This document shows positions 17,225 to 25,370 of a stretch of 43,278 nucleotides of DNA, one piece after another. This DNA is from Myxococcota bacterium. GTDB lineage: Bacteria; Myxococcota_A; UBA9160; UBA6930. Location of the stretch: NCBI GenBank assembly GCA_028277885.1, contig JANQFK010000006.1, positions 1-43,278 of the forward strand, given 5' to 3'. The notes under the pieces were generated by a model. It did no database searches and was not told the origin of the DNA. It saw nothing but the letters and a program-made list of their open reading frames with translations. Position 1 is the stretch's first letter; each line of letters opens with the position of its first letter. A program made the translations under genes and the position numbers.

Positions 17225-18082
17225 TCACGCCGCGCCACCCAGCGCCGCCGGCGGGACGCTGCGCGGGGCGGCGAGCGCGGGGTTCGGCCGGCAGTAGAGC
17301 TGGGAGGTGCCCGTCGCCACCAGCTCGCCGTCGGGGGTCCAGAGGCGACCCTGGCAGCCCATCAGCCCGCGGCTCGCGTGGGGGGCGTGGCTCTCGCACA
17401 GCAGCCAGTCGTGCGCGCGGGCGGAGCGGTGGAACTGGACGCTCAGGTCGAGGTTGGGCGCGATGTAGGGGCTCGGCCAGGGGTGGGGCGCGCTGGCGGC
17501 GCTCCACATCATGAAGTCCATCCAGAACACCGCGCGCGCCGCGTCGAGCACGCCATCGTGCTCCGCGCGCGCCCCGCGCACGCGCATCCAGGAGTGGGAG
17601 ACCGGCGCGCCCGGGCCCTCGCCGAAGCGCAGCGGGCGGCCTTCGATGTGGCGCCAGACCGGAGACCACTCGGCGAAGTCGTCGGCCAGCTCGTCGAAGC
17701 CCGCGAGGCCCTCGGGCCCGGCCACGTCGGGCATCCGGGCCGCGTCGTGCTCGAGGCCCGGAATCTCGTCGGCGACGAACCAGGCCGTCGCCGCGACCAC
17801 GGGCCGGCCGTCCTGGGCCAGCACCGCGCGCAGCGCGTCGGCGTGGCTGCCCCGGCGCACCAGGGTCACGCGGATCTCGGCCTCGTCGAAGCGCGCCACC
17901 CGCAGGAACTGGCAGGTGAAGGTGGCCGGCCGCGGCAGGCGCCCCGCCGCCGCCATGGCGCGCAGCACCAGTGCGGCGAGGTAGCCGCCGTTCGGCCCCC
18001 ACACGGCCCAGTCCTCGGAGAGCCGGACCCGGAAGCGCGGGCCGTGGCCCTGGACCCGGGTGTCCAACGCGAAGTCGCCCAT
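17225..18082 (-). CDS. Acyl-CoA thioesterase (TesB-like double hotdog, 4HBT_3 type)
   Basis: 285 residues. WAVWGPNGGYLAALVLRAM (25-43) is the first hotdog helix with the usual GG-Y. ATFTCQFLRVARFDEAEIRV is the following strand, and the second hotdog holds YIAPNLDLSVQFHR and PDGELVATGTSQLYC near the end. Members hydrolyse acyl-CoA thioesters in the cytoplasm. The ATG at 18080-18082 is preceded by AGGAG at about 10 bases. It diverges from the WYL regulator gene across a palindrome, which suggests the regulator controls it. The chain-length preference is unknown. Confidence 0.83.
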   Translation of the reverse strand: MGDFALDTRVQGHGPRFRVRLSEDWAVWGPNGGYLAALVLRAMAAAGRLPRPATFTCQFLRVARFDEAEIRVTLVRRGSHADALRAVLAQDGRPVVAATAWFVADEIPGLEHDAARMPDVAGPEGLAGFDELADDFAEWSPVWRHIEGRPLRFGEGPGAPVSHSWMRVRGARAEHDGVLDAARAVFWMDFMMWSAASAPHPWPSPYIAPNLDLSVQFHRSARAHDWLLCESHAPHASRGLMGCQGRLWTPDGELVATGTSQLYCRPNPALAAPRSVPPAALGGAA

Positions 18083-18177
18083 CGTGAGCGTTCTCCTGGC
18101 AGCCCGGAGGCGGGCCGCCGGCTTCGGGCGCAGCGGGGGGAGGCGGCGCCACGGTTCGAGGGCAGGGTAGGGGAGCG

Positions 18178-18200
18178 AACCTGTCACCAAGTGTCAGGTT
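18178..18200. promoter_or_regulatory. 23-bp palindromic operator candidate between thioesterase and WYL regulator genes
   Basis: Two 10-base arms, AACCTGTCAC and GTGTCAGGTT, flank a 3-base centre (CAA) and match in 9 of 10 positions as an inverted repeat. The site lies 20 bases before the regulator start and 96 bases before the thioesterase start, exactly where a divergent operator would sit. The likely binder is the adjacent WYL protein, as autoregulation is usual in that family, but this is inference. Confidence 0.6.
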
Positions 18201-18220
18201 TCTGCGATAGGCTGGGAAGC

Positions 18221-19192
18221 GTGCGCGGCGACCGCCTGCTCTCCATCCTGCTGATCCTCCAGGGCCGGCGCCGCACCACGGCCCGGGCCCTGGCCGAGCA
18301 GCTCGAGGTCTCGGAGCGCACCATCTACCGCGACCTCGACGCGCTCTCCCTGGCCGGGGTCCCGGTGCGGGCCCAGCAGGGCCGCGGCGGCGGGGTGGAG
18401 CTGCTGCCCCACTACCGCACCGATCTCACGGGCATGACCGAGCGCGAGGCGCGGGCCGTGCTGGTCTCGGGGGTCTCGGGGCCCCTCGCCGACCTCGGCC
18501 TCGGCGAGGACGTGGCCGGCGCGCGACGCAAGCTGCTGGCCGCGCTGCCCGAGCCGAGCCGTGCCAGCGCCGAGGGCGCCGCCCAGCGCATCCACCTCGA
18601 CCCGGGCCGCTGGTTCCAGATGCCCGAGGACACCCGCCACCTGGGCGCGCTGCTCGAGGCGATCTGGCGCCAGCGCCGCCTGCGCCTCCACTACCGCGCC
18701 GCCGACGGCAAGGAGACGCGGCGCCGGATCGAGCCACTGGGCCTCGTCGCCAAGGCGGGCACCTGGTACCTGGTCGCCCAGACGTCGCGGGGCGAGCGCG
18801 TCTTCCGCGTGGCGCGCGTCCTCTCCCTCACCCTGCTCGAGGCCGAGTTCGATCGCCCGCCGGGCTTCGACCTGGCGGCCTTCTGGAGGCGGGCGTCCTC
18901 GGAGTTCGAGTCCGGCGTGCCGCGCTACCACGCGCGGCTGCGGGTGCGCCGCGAGCGCATCCCGACGCTGCCGGGCCACACGGGCGACGTCGTGCGGCGC
19001 CACGCCGAGGAGGCCGCGGCCGGGCGGGCGGGCGACGCCGCGAGCGTCGAGCTGGAGGTTCCCTTCGACCACTTCGAGGACGCCCGCGCGGGCGTGCTCG
19101 CGCTCGGCGACGCCGCCACCGTGGTGGAGCCCGCCGAGCTGCGCGACGCCGTGCTCGACACCTGTCGCGCCGTGCTGCGCGCCCACGGCTAG
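18221..19192 (+). CDS. Helix-turn-helix transcriptional regulator with WYL domain (YafY/DeoR-like)
   Basis: 323 residues from GTG at 18221. An N-terminal winged HTH covers about 4-60 (RTTARALAEQLEVSERTIYR) with the GRGGG wing. The WYL domain contains RIEPLGLVAKAGTWYLVAQT, with the name-giving Trp182-Tyr183-Leu184, and a C-terminal WCX-like extension. These regulators sense a nucleic acid or small ligand through the WYL fold and bind palindromes. The 23-bp palindrome directly upstream is the natural target, so it may control itself and the divergent thioesterase. No ribosome site is obvious; GGGAAGC is the nearest purine run. Confidence 0.9.
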   Translation: MRGDRLLSILLILQGRRRTTARALAEQLEVSERTIYRDLDALSLAGVPVRAQQGRGGGVELLPHYRTDLTGMTEREARAVLVSGVSGPLADLGLGEDVAGARRKLLAALPEPSRASAEGAAQRIHLDPGRWFQMPEDTRHLGALLEAIWRQRRLRLHYRAADGKETRRRIEPLGLVAKAGTWYLVAQTSRGERVFRVARVLSLTLLEAEFDRPPGFDLAAFWRRASSEFESGVPRYHARLRVRRERIPTLPGHTGDVVRRHAEEAAAGRAGDAASVELEVPFDHFEDARAGVLALGDAATVVEPAELRDAVLDTCRAVLRAHG

Positions 19193-19275
19193 CGGCCGGG
19201 GCGGAGGGAACCGGCCACACGCCGGCGCCGCGCCGCGGAGGTACGCTGCGCCACGGGGTGAGCGGGAGGCACCCG

Positions 19276-20991
19276 GTGCGCATCGCCGTCGCGGCTCTCC
19301 TCCTCGTCCTCGCGACGGCCGTACCGAGTGCCGCGCTGCGCACCGAGGTCGTCGCCAGCGGCCTCGCCGCACCGGTCTTCGCCACCGCACCGGCCGGCGA
19401 CCCGCGCCTGTTCGTCGTCGAGCTCGGCGGCCGGGTGCGCGTCGTGGACGCGTCCGGCGTGCGGCCGACGCCCTTCCTCGACATCGCGGACCGGGTCTCC
19501 ACCGCCGGCGCCGGCGGCCTGCTGGGCCTCGCCTTCGACCCGGACTTCGCCGAGAGCGGTCTCGTCTACGCCTACTACACCTCGAGCCTCGCCCCCGAGA
19601 TCGTGCTCTCGCGCTTCTCCCTCGGTGCGGACCCCGAGGTCGCCGACGCCGCGAGCGAGGAGGTGCTCTACACGATCTTCAACCCGAGCTACGGCCACAA
19701 CGGGGGGAGCATCGCGTTCGGGCCGGTGGACGGCTTCCTGTACGTGATGCCGGGCGAGGGCGGCTACGGGGTCTACGACCCCGACGAGCTGGCCCAGGAC
19801 CCCCTCGAGCCCCAGGGCAAGGTGCTGCGCTTCGACGTCGGGAGCGGCGCCGGGGCGCCGCTGCGGCCGGCGTCGGGCAACCCCTACCTCGGGAGCCCGG
19901 CGGGCCTCGACGAGATCTGGGCCGTGGGCCTGCGCAACCCGTGGCGCTGGAGCTTCGACCGCGCCACCGGCGACCTGTGGATCGCCGACGTCGGCCAGGC
20001 GGCGCTCGAGGAGGTGAACCTCCAGCCCGCCGGCCACCCCGGCGGCCTCAACTACGGCTGGGACGTGATGGAGGGGAGCGCGTGCAGCCCGGTCGACCCT
20101 TCGGACGCCTTCGACTGCACCGCCCCCGGCCCCGAGGTGGTGCTGCCCGTCCACGAGTACGGCCACGCCGACGGCGACTGCTCGATCACCGGCGGCTACC
20201 GCTACCGGGGCTCCATCCCCGAGATCCAGGGGCTCTACCTCTTCGGCGACTACTGCTCCGGGCGCGTCGCCAGCCTCGCGGCGCCCGCCTGGATGGCCAC
20301 GGACCACAGCGCCGAGCTCGGAGCCCCGCCCGGCGCCCTCGTCGCCTTCGGCGAGGACGGCTTCGGCGAGCTCTACCAGGTCTGGATCACGGGCGAGGTC
20401 CGGCGCATCCACTCCTCGGCCCCGGACGCCGACGGCGACGTGGTGCCCGACGCCGTCGACAACTGCCCGGGCGTCGCCAACCGCAGCCAGTCCGACGCCG
20501 ACGCCGACGGGGTGGGGGACGCGTGCGACGTGGCGTGCGACGACGGCCTCGACAACGACCGCGACGGCGACGTCGACGCCGCGGACTTCGGCTGCGCGAG
20601 CGCGGCCGACGACTCGGAGCGCGCGGCGGAGCTCCCCTGCGACGACGGGGTCGACGGCGACGGGGACGGGTGGATCGACCACGTCGCCGATCCCGGGGCG
20701 GACCCGCCCGGCGATCCCGGCTGCTTCAGCCCGGTGTGGAGCCGGGAAGATCCCGAGTGCCAGGACGGCGCGGACAACGACGGCGCGCCCGGCGTCGACT
20801 TCGACGGGGGCGTCTCGGTGTGGGGCTTCGCGGTGGACGTGCCCGACCCCGACTGCCGACACCCCTGGCGCGACCGCGAGGCGAGCACCTGCGGGCTCGG
20901 GTTCGAGCTGGCGCTGCTGCTGCCGCTCCTCCACGTGGCCCGCGGGCGGCGGCGGCAGCGCCGAGCCGGGGGCGCGCGCCGGCGGCCCTAG
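19276..20991 (+). CDS. PQQ-dependent sugar dehydrogenase-like protein with type 3 thrombospondin repeats and a MYXO-CTERM-like tail
   Basis: 571 residues. Signal peptide at 1-20. The GSDH/soluble glucose dehydrogenase propeller follows: FVVELGGRVRVVD, GGLLGLAFDPDF, YGHNGGSIAFG with His141 at the catalytic-base position, VGLRNPWRWSFD, GLNYGWDVMEG and ITGGYRYRG. After about residue 385 come calcium-type acidic repeats (DADGDVVPDAVDNCPG, DADADGVGDACD) typical of thrombospondin type 3 repeats, then a Cys-rich acidic region. The tail is Cys539-GLG-FELALLLPLL followed by an Arg-rich end: a Cys, a hydrophobic segment and basic residues, the layout of MYXO-CTERM-like sorting signals. GTG at 19276 follows GGGAGG at 6 bases. 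Predicted surface or secreted, oxidising a sugar or sugar-like alcohol; substrate unknown. Confidence 0.87.
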   Translation: MRIAVAALLLVLATAVPSAALRTEVVASGLAAPVFATAPAGDPRLFVVELGGRVRVVDASGVRPTPFLDIADRVSTAGAGGLLGLAFDPDFAESGLVYAYYTSSLAPEIVLSRFSLGADPEVADAASEEVLYTIFNPSYGHNGGSIAFGPVDGFLYVMPGEGGYGVYDPDELAQDPLEPQGKVLRFDVGSGAGAPLRPASGNPYLGSPAGLDEIWAVGLRNPWRWSFDRATGDLWIADVGQAALEEVNLQPAGHPGGLNYGWDVMEGSACSPVDPSDAFDCTAPGPEVVLPVHEYGHADGDCSITGGYRYRGSIPEIQGLYLFGDYCSGRVASLAAPAWMATDHSAELGAPPGALVAFGEDGFGELYQVWITGEVRRIHSSAPDADGDVVPDAVDNCPGVANRSQSDADADGVGDACDVACDDGLDNDRDGDVDAADFGCASAADDSERAAELPCDDGVDGDGDGWIDHVADPGADPPGDPGCFSPVWSREDPECQDGADNDGAPGVDFDGGVSVWGFAVDVPDPDCRHPWRDREASTCGLGFELALLLPLLHVARGRRRQRRAGGARRRP

Positions 20992-21027
20992 TTCCCGATT
21001 GACCGATTCGGGAATTCGGCGTAGTGT
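20992..21027 (+). promoter_or_regulatory. Promoter and operator of the TetR-family gene
   Basis: TTGACC (20999-21004), a 17-base spacer and TAGTGT (21022-21027) form a sigma70-like promoter. A perfect 7-bp inverted repeat, TTCCCGA at 20992-20998 and TCGGGAA at 21008-21014, brackets the -35 element, so a bound dimer would block it. The -10 ends only 7 bases before the ATG, which predicts a leaderless transcript. Confidence 0.6.
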
Positions 21028-21034
21028 GCCGGGA

Positions 21035-21745
21035 ATGGCGCGCCCCCGACCGCCGGGCCAGCTCGGCCGCCTGCTGGATGCGGCCCATCAGGTGTTCGCC
21101 CGTCGCGGCCTGCGCCGGGCGCGGATGACCGATATCGCCCGGGCCGCGGGCGTCGCGCCCGCGACCCTCTACCACTACTTCGAGAGCAAGGAAGCCCTGT
21201 TCTACTACGTGCTGGAGCGCAGCACGCGGGCGGCCGAGCTCGAGCTCCCCGAGACCCTGCCGGTGCCCGATCCCGGCAGCGAGCGCCTCTCGAAGCTGCT
21301 CGAGTCCCGGGCCGGCGGGGGGCGCCTGCCGGCGCTCGACCGCGCCCTCGAGGGTGTGCGCGCGAGCGACGTTCGCGCCGAGCTCGCGGCGATCGTCGCC
21401 GAGCTCTACGACCGCATCGAGCGCGGTCGGCGGGTGGCGGACCTCGTCGAGGCCTGCGCGGCGGACCGGCCCGAGCTGTCGAAGATCTGGCTGGGCCGGG
21501 CACGGCGCGGCACGGTGGGCCGCCTCGCGCGCTACCTCGAGCAGCGCCGCCAGGAAGGTGGCTTGCGCGCCGAGCCCGACGCCACCGTGGCGGCGCGCTT
21601 CATCCTCGAGACCTGCGTGTGGTTCGCGCGCCGGCGCCACGCCGACCCACGTCCCCAGGACCTGCCCGACGCGGCCGCGGTTCGCGCCACGGTGATCGAC
21701 CTGATCGTGCAGGGCCTGATCGAGCCGGACGGAGGAGGGCCGTGA
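21035..21745 (+). CDS. TetR/AcrR-family transcriptional regulator
   Basis: 236 residues. The N-terminal HTH reads LLDAAHQVFARRGLRRARMTD then IARAAGVAPATLYHYFESKEAL (quoted in part), the standard TetR DNA-binding domain at about 9-55. The C-terminal ligand domain ends with ARFILETCVWFARRRH and VIDLIVQGLI, typical of this family. The ATG at 21035 is chosen because it sits directly after the -10 box and gives a normal TetR N-terminus; an upstream in-frame TTG at 20999 is inside the -35. It is followed 29 bases later by the propeller/cytochrome-like gene, which it may regulate together with itself. Confidence 0.92.
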   Translation: MARPRPPGQLGRLLDAAHQVFARRGLRRARMTDIARAAGVAPATLYHYFESKEALFYYVLERSTRAAELELPETLPVPDPGSERLSKLLESRAGGGRLPALDRALEGVRASDVRAELAAIVAELYDRIERGRRVADLVEACAADRPELSKIWLGRARRGTVGRLARYLEQRRQEGGLRAEPDATVAARFILETCVWFARRRHADPRPQDLPDAAAVRATVIDLIVQGLIEPDGGGP

Positions 21746-21774
21746 GTCCGCCGCGTCCCATCGGGAGGATTGCC

Positions 21775-24600
21775 ATGTCCAAGCGCTCCACGGGATGGCT
21801 CGCGCTCTCGCTCCTGGCCTCGCTGGCCTTCACCTGCGACGAGCCGCCCACCGGCCACCCCGGCTTCGCGAGCCCCCAGGCCGCGCCCGTCGCCCTCTCG
21901 CCCTCGGGCGCCGAGCTCTACGTCGTCAACACCCCGGCCGACGTCCTCGAGGTGATCGACACCGCGACGCGTCGGGTGGTGCAGCGCGTGCCGGTGGGGA
22001 TCGACCCGGTGAGCGTCGCGGTGCGCCCGGACGGCAGCGAGGTCTGGGTCTCGAACCACGTCTCCGACTCGGTCAGCGTGGTGGACGTCGATCCCGCGAG
22101 CCCCACCCGCCATCACGTGGTCGGCACCGTCACCGCCTGGGACGCCAGCGGGCAGGTGACCGACTTCGACGAGCCCGTCGGGATCGCGTTCGCGAGCGAC
22201 CAGAAGGCCTACGTGGCGCTCTCGTCGCGCAACCGCATCGCGGTGGTGGACGTCGCGTCGCGGACGGTGACGAAGCAGGTCCAGGTGCTGGCCCAGGAGC
22301 CGCGGGCCCTGGTGGTCCGCGACGGCCGGCTCTACGTGCTCCCCTTCGAGTCCGGCAACCAGACCGAGCTCTCGGGCTGCGTCAACCCGGAGACCGACCC
22401 GCTCGGGCTGTGCACCTTCAGCATCCTGGTGCTCTCCACCAACTCGAGCGACGCCATCCTGACGCGCAACATGGTGGCGGACATCATCCGGCGGCCGGCG
22501 ATCCCGGACCGCGACCTCTTCGTCTACAGCACCGAGGACGAGAGCACGCTCTTCGAGGTCTCCACCATCGGCACCCTGCTCTACGGCCTGGCGGTGGACT
22601 CCCGGGGGCGGGTCTTCGTCGCCCAGACCGAGGCGCGCAACGACGCCAACGGGCGCACCGGGACCGCGGGCCACGACCTCGTCCACCTCGAGAACCGCGC
22701 CTTCCTGAACCAGATCGCCCGCGTCGACTGCACGGCCGACTGCGACACCGTCACCCTCCACGAGCTCGAGCCCCTGCCGCCGGAGGACCCGGCGCCGGGC
22801 CGGGCGCTCGCGACCCCCTTCGGGGTCCAGGTGAGCGACGACGACTCGACCGTGGTCTCCGTCGCGGCGGGCTCGAGCCGCCTCTTCACCCTGGACGCCG
22901 AGACCGGCGCGGTGCTGGGCCAGACCGCGGTGGGCGCCATCCCCCGCGGCCTCGCCCTCGAGTCGGGACCCGAGGGCGCGCCGCTGCGCGCCTGGGTGTT
23001 CAACGCCGTCGAGAACAGCGTCTCCGTCGTGGACGTGTCGGACCCTGCGGCGCCCGCCGAGGAGGGCCGGATCGCGCTCGAGGACCCGACCCACCCCGAC
23101 GTGAAGGCGGGCCGGATCGCGTTCAACGACGCCAACGGCTCCACCACCGAGACCTACTCCTGCGGGAGCTGTCACCCGGACGGGAACACCGACCAGCTGC
23201 TCTGGAACCTCGGCTCGAAGTGCATCACGCCGGGCTGCGACCAGGTGCAGCCCCGCACCACCATGCCGATCCGCGGCCTGCGCGACACGCTGCCGCTCCA
23301 CTGGGACGGCGTGGTGGGCGACCCCTTCGGCGGCATCAACGCCGAGGTGGCCGACTCGGGCCTCACCGTCGAGCCCGACTGCAGCGACGAGCACAGCTGC
23401 TTCCGCAGCCTCGTGGACGGCGCCATGTCGGGCACCATGTGCGACCAGACCGGCTGCCCCGACGACGCCAACGAGCTCGGCCTGGCCGGCGCCTTCTCCG
23501 AGGCCGAGCGCGACGCCATGGCGGTCTTCCTGCGCAGCGTCCCCTACCCGCCCGCCCGCTCGCGGCGCCTCGACGACACCTTCACGGAGCTCGGCGCCGA
23601 GGGCTGGCGCAACTTCGTGGTGGGCGCGGACGACGCCCATCCCGGCTGCAGCCGCGCGGGGGGCTGCCACTCGCTGCCCTTCTGGGCCGGCACCAACACC
23701 CCGGGCACGGGCTTCGACGCCCCCACCTTCCGGGGCATGACGGACCGCCACCTGCTGCTCCCCAACGGCCGGGCCGGGATGTGGGAGCTGATGACCCTCA
23801 CGGTGGCGGGCTCCGACAAGCCGTTCTTCAACGACGTTCCCTGGAGCCCCTACGACGGACCCGACGAGCTCTACTCCTGGGGCATGACGTTCGGCTCCGA
23901 GGCGTTCCCGCTCACGAACCGGGCGGCCGCGGGCACCGGACCCTTCCAGCTCTTCCAGCTGTTCGAGGAGGGGTCGACGGGCTTCTCCGCCGCCTTCGGG
24001 CGCCAGGTGACCCTCGACGCCGCCACCACCGCGCCGGAGCAGGCCGCCGCCACCGAGGCGCTGCTGGCCCGCCTCGAGGAGGCGGACGACGACGGCGTGG
24101 TCGACCTGCGGGTCACCGGCGTCGACCTGGGCAGCGGCGCGCCCCTCGAGCTCGCCTACGACGCGGGCCGCTACTTCTTCGTGCGGGGCGGCACGCCGCT
24201 CACCGGCGGCGAGCTCCTGGAGGGAGCGCGCGACGGCGCGCTCGTCGTCACCGCCACGGCGCGCCTCGGCCCGCGCTCCGACGTCGAGCATCCCCAGCCC
24301 GCGCTGTGGCTGCCGTCGCGCGGTCCCCAGGGCGCGTTCCTGGCCCGCATCCCCGAGCTGACCGGCGCGCCGTCGTTCACGGTCTTCGGCCGCCACGTCG
24401 CCCCGGACGCGATCGTGCTCGTGGACGGCCACCGCGTCGAGGGAAGCGTCTCCTGTGAGCTCGGTGGCACGCTGCCGGACTGCGAGGCCGAGACGCTGCG
24501 CGTCGACCTCGCCGCGGTGCCTGCGGCGGGCCAGCACACCTTCCAGCTCGTCACGCCGGGCGGGCTGCTCAGCAACGAGGTCCCGCTCGACGTGCCCTGA
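21775..24600 (+). CDS. Secreted YVTN-type beta-propeller protein with c-type haem motif
   Basis: 941 residues with an N-terminal signal (ALSLLASLAFTC); Cys21 could be lipidated but the lipobox is weak. Residues about 35-400 hold repeated propeller units such as GAELYVVNTPADVLEVID and VSNHVSDSVSVVDV, with AWVFNAVENSVSVVDVSD a later one. A c-type haem site C463GSCH467 follows in TYSCGSCHPDG, then a second, odd Cys-x5-Cys-His at 625-632 (CSRAGGCH). FRGMTDRHLLLPNGRAGM resembles the tail of di-haem cytochrome peroxidase/MauG relatives. Predicted periplasmic or surface redox protein. The ATG follows CGGGAGGA at about 6 bases. Whether the second motif binds haem is uncertain. The C-terminal 200 residues look like Ig-type/IPT strands (LVTPGGLLSNEVPLDV). 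Confidence 0.82.
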   Translation: MSKRSTGWLALSLLASLAFTCDEPPTGHPGFASPQAAPVALSPSGAELYVVNTPADVLEVIDTATRRVVQRVPVGIDPVSVAVRPDGSEVWVSNHVSDSVSVVDVDPASPTRHHVVGTVTAWDASGQVTDFDEPVGIAFASDQKAYVALSSRNRIAVVDVASRTVTKQVQVLAQEPRALVVRDGRLYVLPFESGNQTELSGCVNPETDPLGLCTFSILVLSTNSSDAILTRNMVADIIRRPAIPDRDLFVYSTEDESTLFEVSTIGTLLYGLAVDSRGRVFVAQTEARNDANGRTGTAGHDLVHLENRAFLNQIARVDCTADCDTVTLHELEPLPPEDPAPGRALATPFGVQVSDDDSTVVSVAAGSSRLFTLDAETGAVLGQTAVGAIPRGLALESGPEGAPLRAWVFNAVENSVSVVDVSDPAAPAEEGRIALEDPTHPDVKAGRIAFNDANGSTTETYSCGSCHPDGNTDQLLWNLGSKCITPGCDQVQPRTTMPIRGLRDTLPLHWDGVVGDPFGGINAEVADSGLTVEPDCSDEHSCFRSLVDGAMSGTMCDQTGCPDDANELGLAGAFSEAERDAMAVFLRSVPYPPARSRRLDDTFTELGAEGWRNFVVGADDAHPGCSRAGGCHSLPFWAGTNTPGTGFDAPTFRGMTDRHLLLPNGRAGMWELMTLTVAGSDKPFFNDVPWSPYDGPDELYSWGMTFGSEAFPLTNRAAAGTGPFQLFQLFEEGSTGFSAAFGRQVTLDAATTAPEQAAATEALLARLEEADDDGVVDLRVTGVDLGSGAPLELAYDAGRYFFVRGGTPLTGGELLEGARDGALVVTATARLGPRSDVEHPQPALWLPSRGPQGAFLARIPELTGAPSFTVFGRHVAPDAIVLVDGHRVEGSVSCELGGTLPDCEAETLRVDLAAVPAAGQHTFQLVTPGGLLSNEVPLDVP

Positions 24601-24632
24601 CGGCGCGGGGCCCCGGGCCGAGCCGGATCAGT

Positions 24633-24720
24633 CGTCCCAGGCCTCGGTGCCGCGAGAGGCTCCGGTCTCGGGCGTCCCGGGCCTCGGTGCTGCGAGGGGC
24701 TCGGGTCTCAGGCGTCCCAA
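24633..24720. repeat. 2.2 copies of a 40-bp tandem repeat at the end of the lipoprotein gene
   Basis: Units at 24633-24672 and 24673-24712 differ in 6 of 40 positions, and a third partial copy starts at 24713. Each begins CGTCCC and contains GCCTCGGTG. The repeat spans the stop codon (24708-24710) of the small lipoprotein gene, so the last codons of that gene have been copied downstream of it. Confidence 0.75.
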
Positions 24721-25253
24721 GACAGGAAGCGCGCCTCGGAGAGGGAGCGCTCCAGCTCCTCGACCCGCTCCCGGGTCTCGGGGGCGTCCATCTGGCCCTC
24801 CGGGACCGCGAGCGACACCTCGAGGCGCAGCGCCGTCCCCACCGCGCCCGGCGCCGCGAGCAGCCAGGCGTAGCCCTCGCCGCCGGGCTCCGGCAGCTCG
24901 CCCTGGTAGTGGAGCAGCGCGTTGCCCTCGTAGGTCATCATGGCCTTCACCCCGCCGTGCTTCAGGTTGAGCTCGCGTCCGTAGAGGGCCTTGAGGGCCT
25001 GGGAGGTGACCGCTCCCGATCCGAGGCTGTCCGCCCCCCCGCGGATGCGCAGCTCGACCCCGGGCTCGCCGTCCAGCGTGAAGCGCATGACGTCTCCCTT
25101 CTTCGGGGCGGGAACCCAGTCGTCGGAGACCGTCATCTCGCTGAAGCCGGGGCCGTACTGGACCACCTGGCTGCCTCCGCAGGCGGCGAGGCCGACGAGC
25201 GCGACGAGCGCCAGCGGCGCGAGGAAGGCGTGAAGCCGGGTCCGGGGTGCCAT
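24708..25253 (-). CDS. Small lipoprotein of unknown function
   Basis: 181 residues. The signal ends VALVGLAAC25-GGS, a clear lipobox. The mature part (about 155 residues) has alternating strand-like segments, VMRFTLDGEPGVELRIRG and VKAMMTYEGNALLHYQGEL, then a more helical end with RERVEELERSLSEARFL. I do not recognise a domain. ATG with GGGAGGA 6 bases upstream. It diverges from the fucosidase gene, with 117 bases between the starts, and its stop codon lies in a 40-bp tandem repeat. Confidence 0.78.
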   Translation of the reverse strand: MAPRTRLHAFLAPLALVALVGLAACGGSQVVQYGPGFSEMTVSDDWVPAPKKGDVMRFTLDGEPGVELRIRGGADSLGSGAVTSQALKALYGRELNLKHGGVKAMMTYEGNALLHYQGELPEPGGEGYAWLLAAPGAVGTALRLEVSLAVPEGQMDAPETRERVEELERSLSEARFLSWDA

Positions 25254-25334
25254 CCCGATCCTCCCGAGGGGTGCGATTCGCCACTGGATCGTCCGGTCGG
25301 GGTGGCCGCCTTAGCGGCCTCGCCCCGGCCCCGA

Positions 25335-25363
25335 TTGACGCGCCGGCCGGCCTGGGCTGGGAT
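25335..25363 (+). promoter_or_regulatory. Candidate promoter of the fucosidase gene
   Basis: TTGACG (25335-25340), 17 bases, TGGGAT (25358-25363). The -10 is 7 bases before the GTG start, the same geometry as the TetR promoter, again predicting a leaderless or nearly leaderless mRNA. The -10 match is only moderate. Confidence 0.35.
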
Positions 25364-25370
25364 TGCGGCC

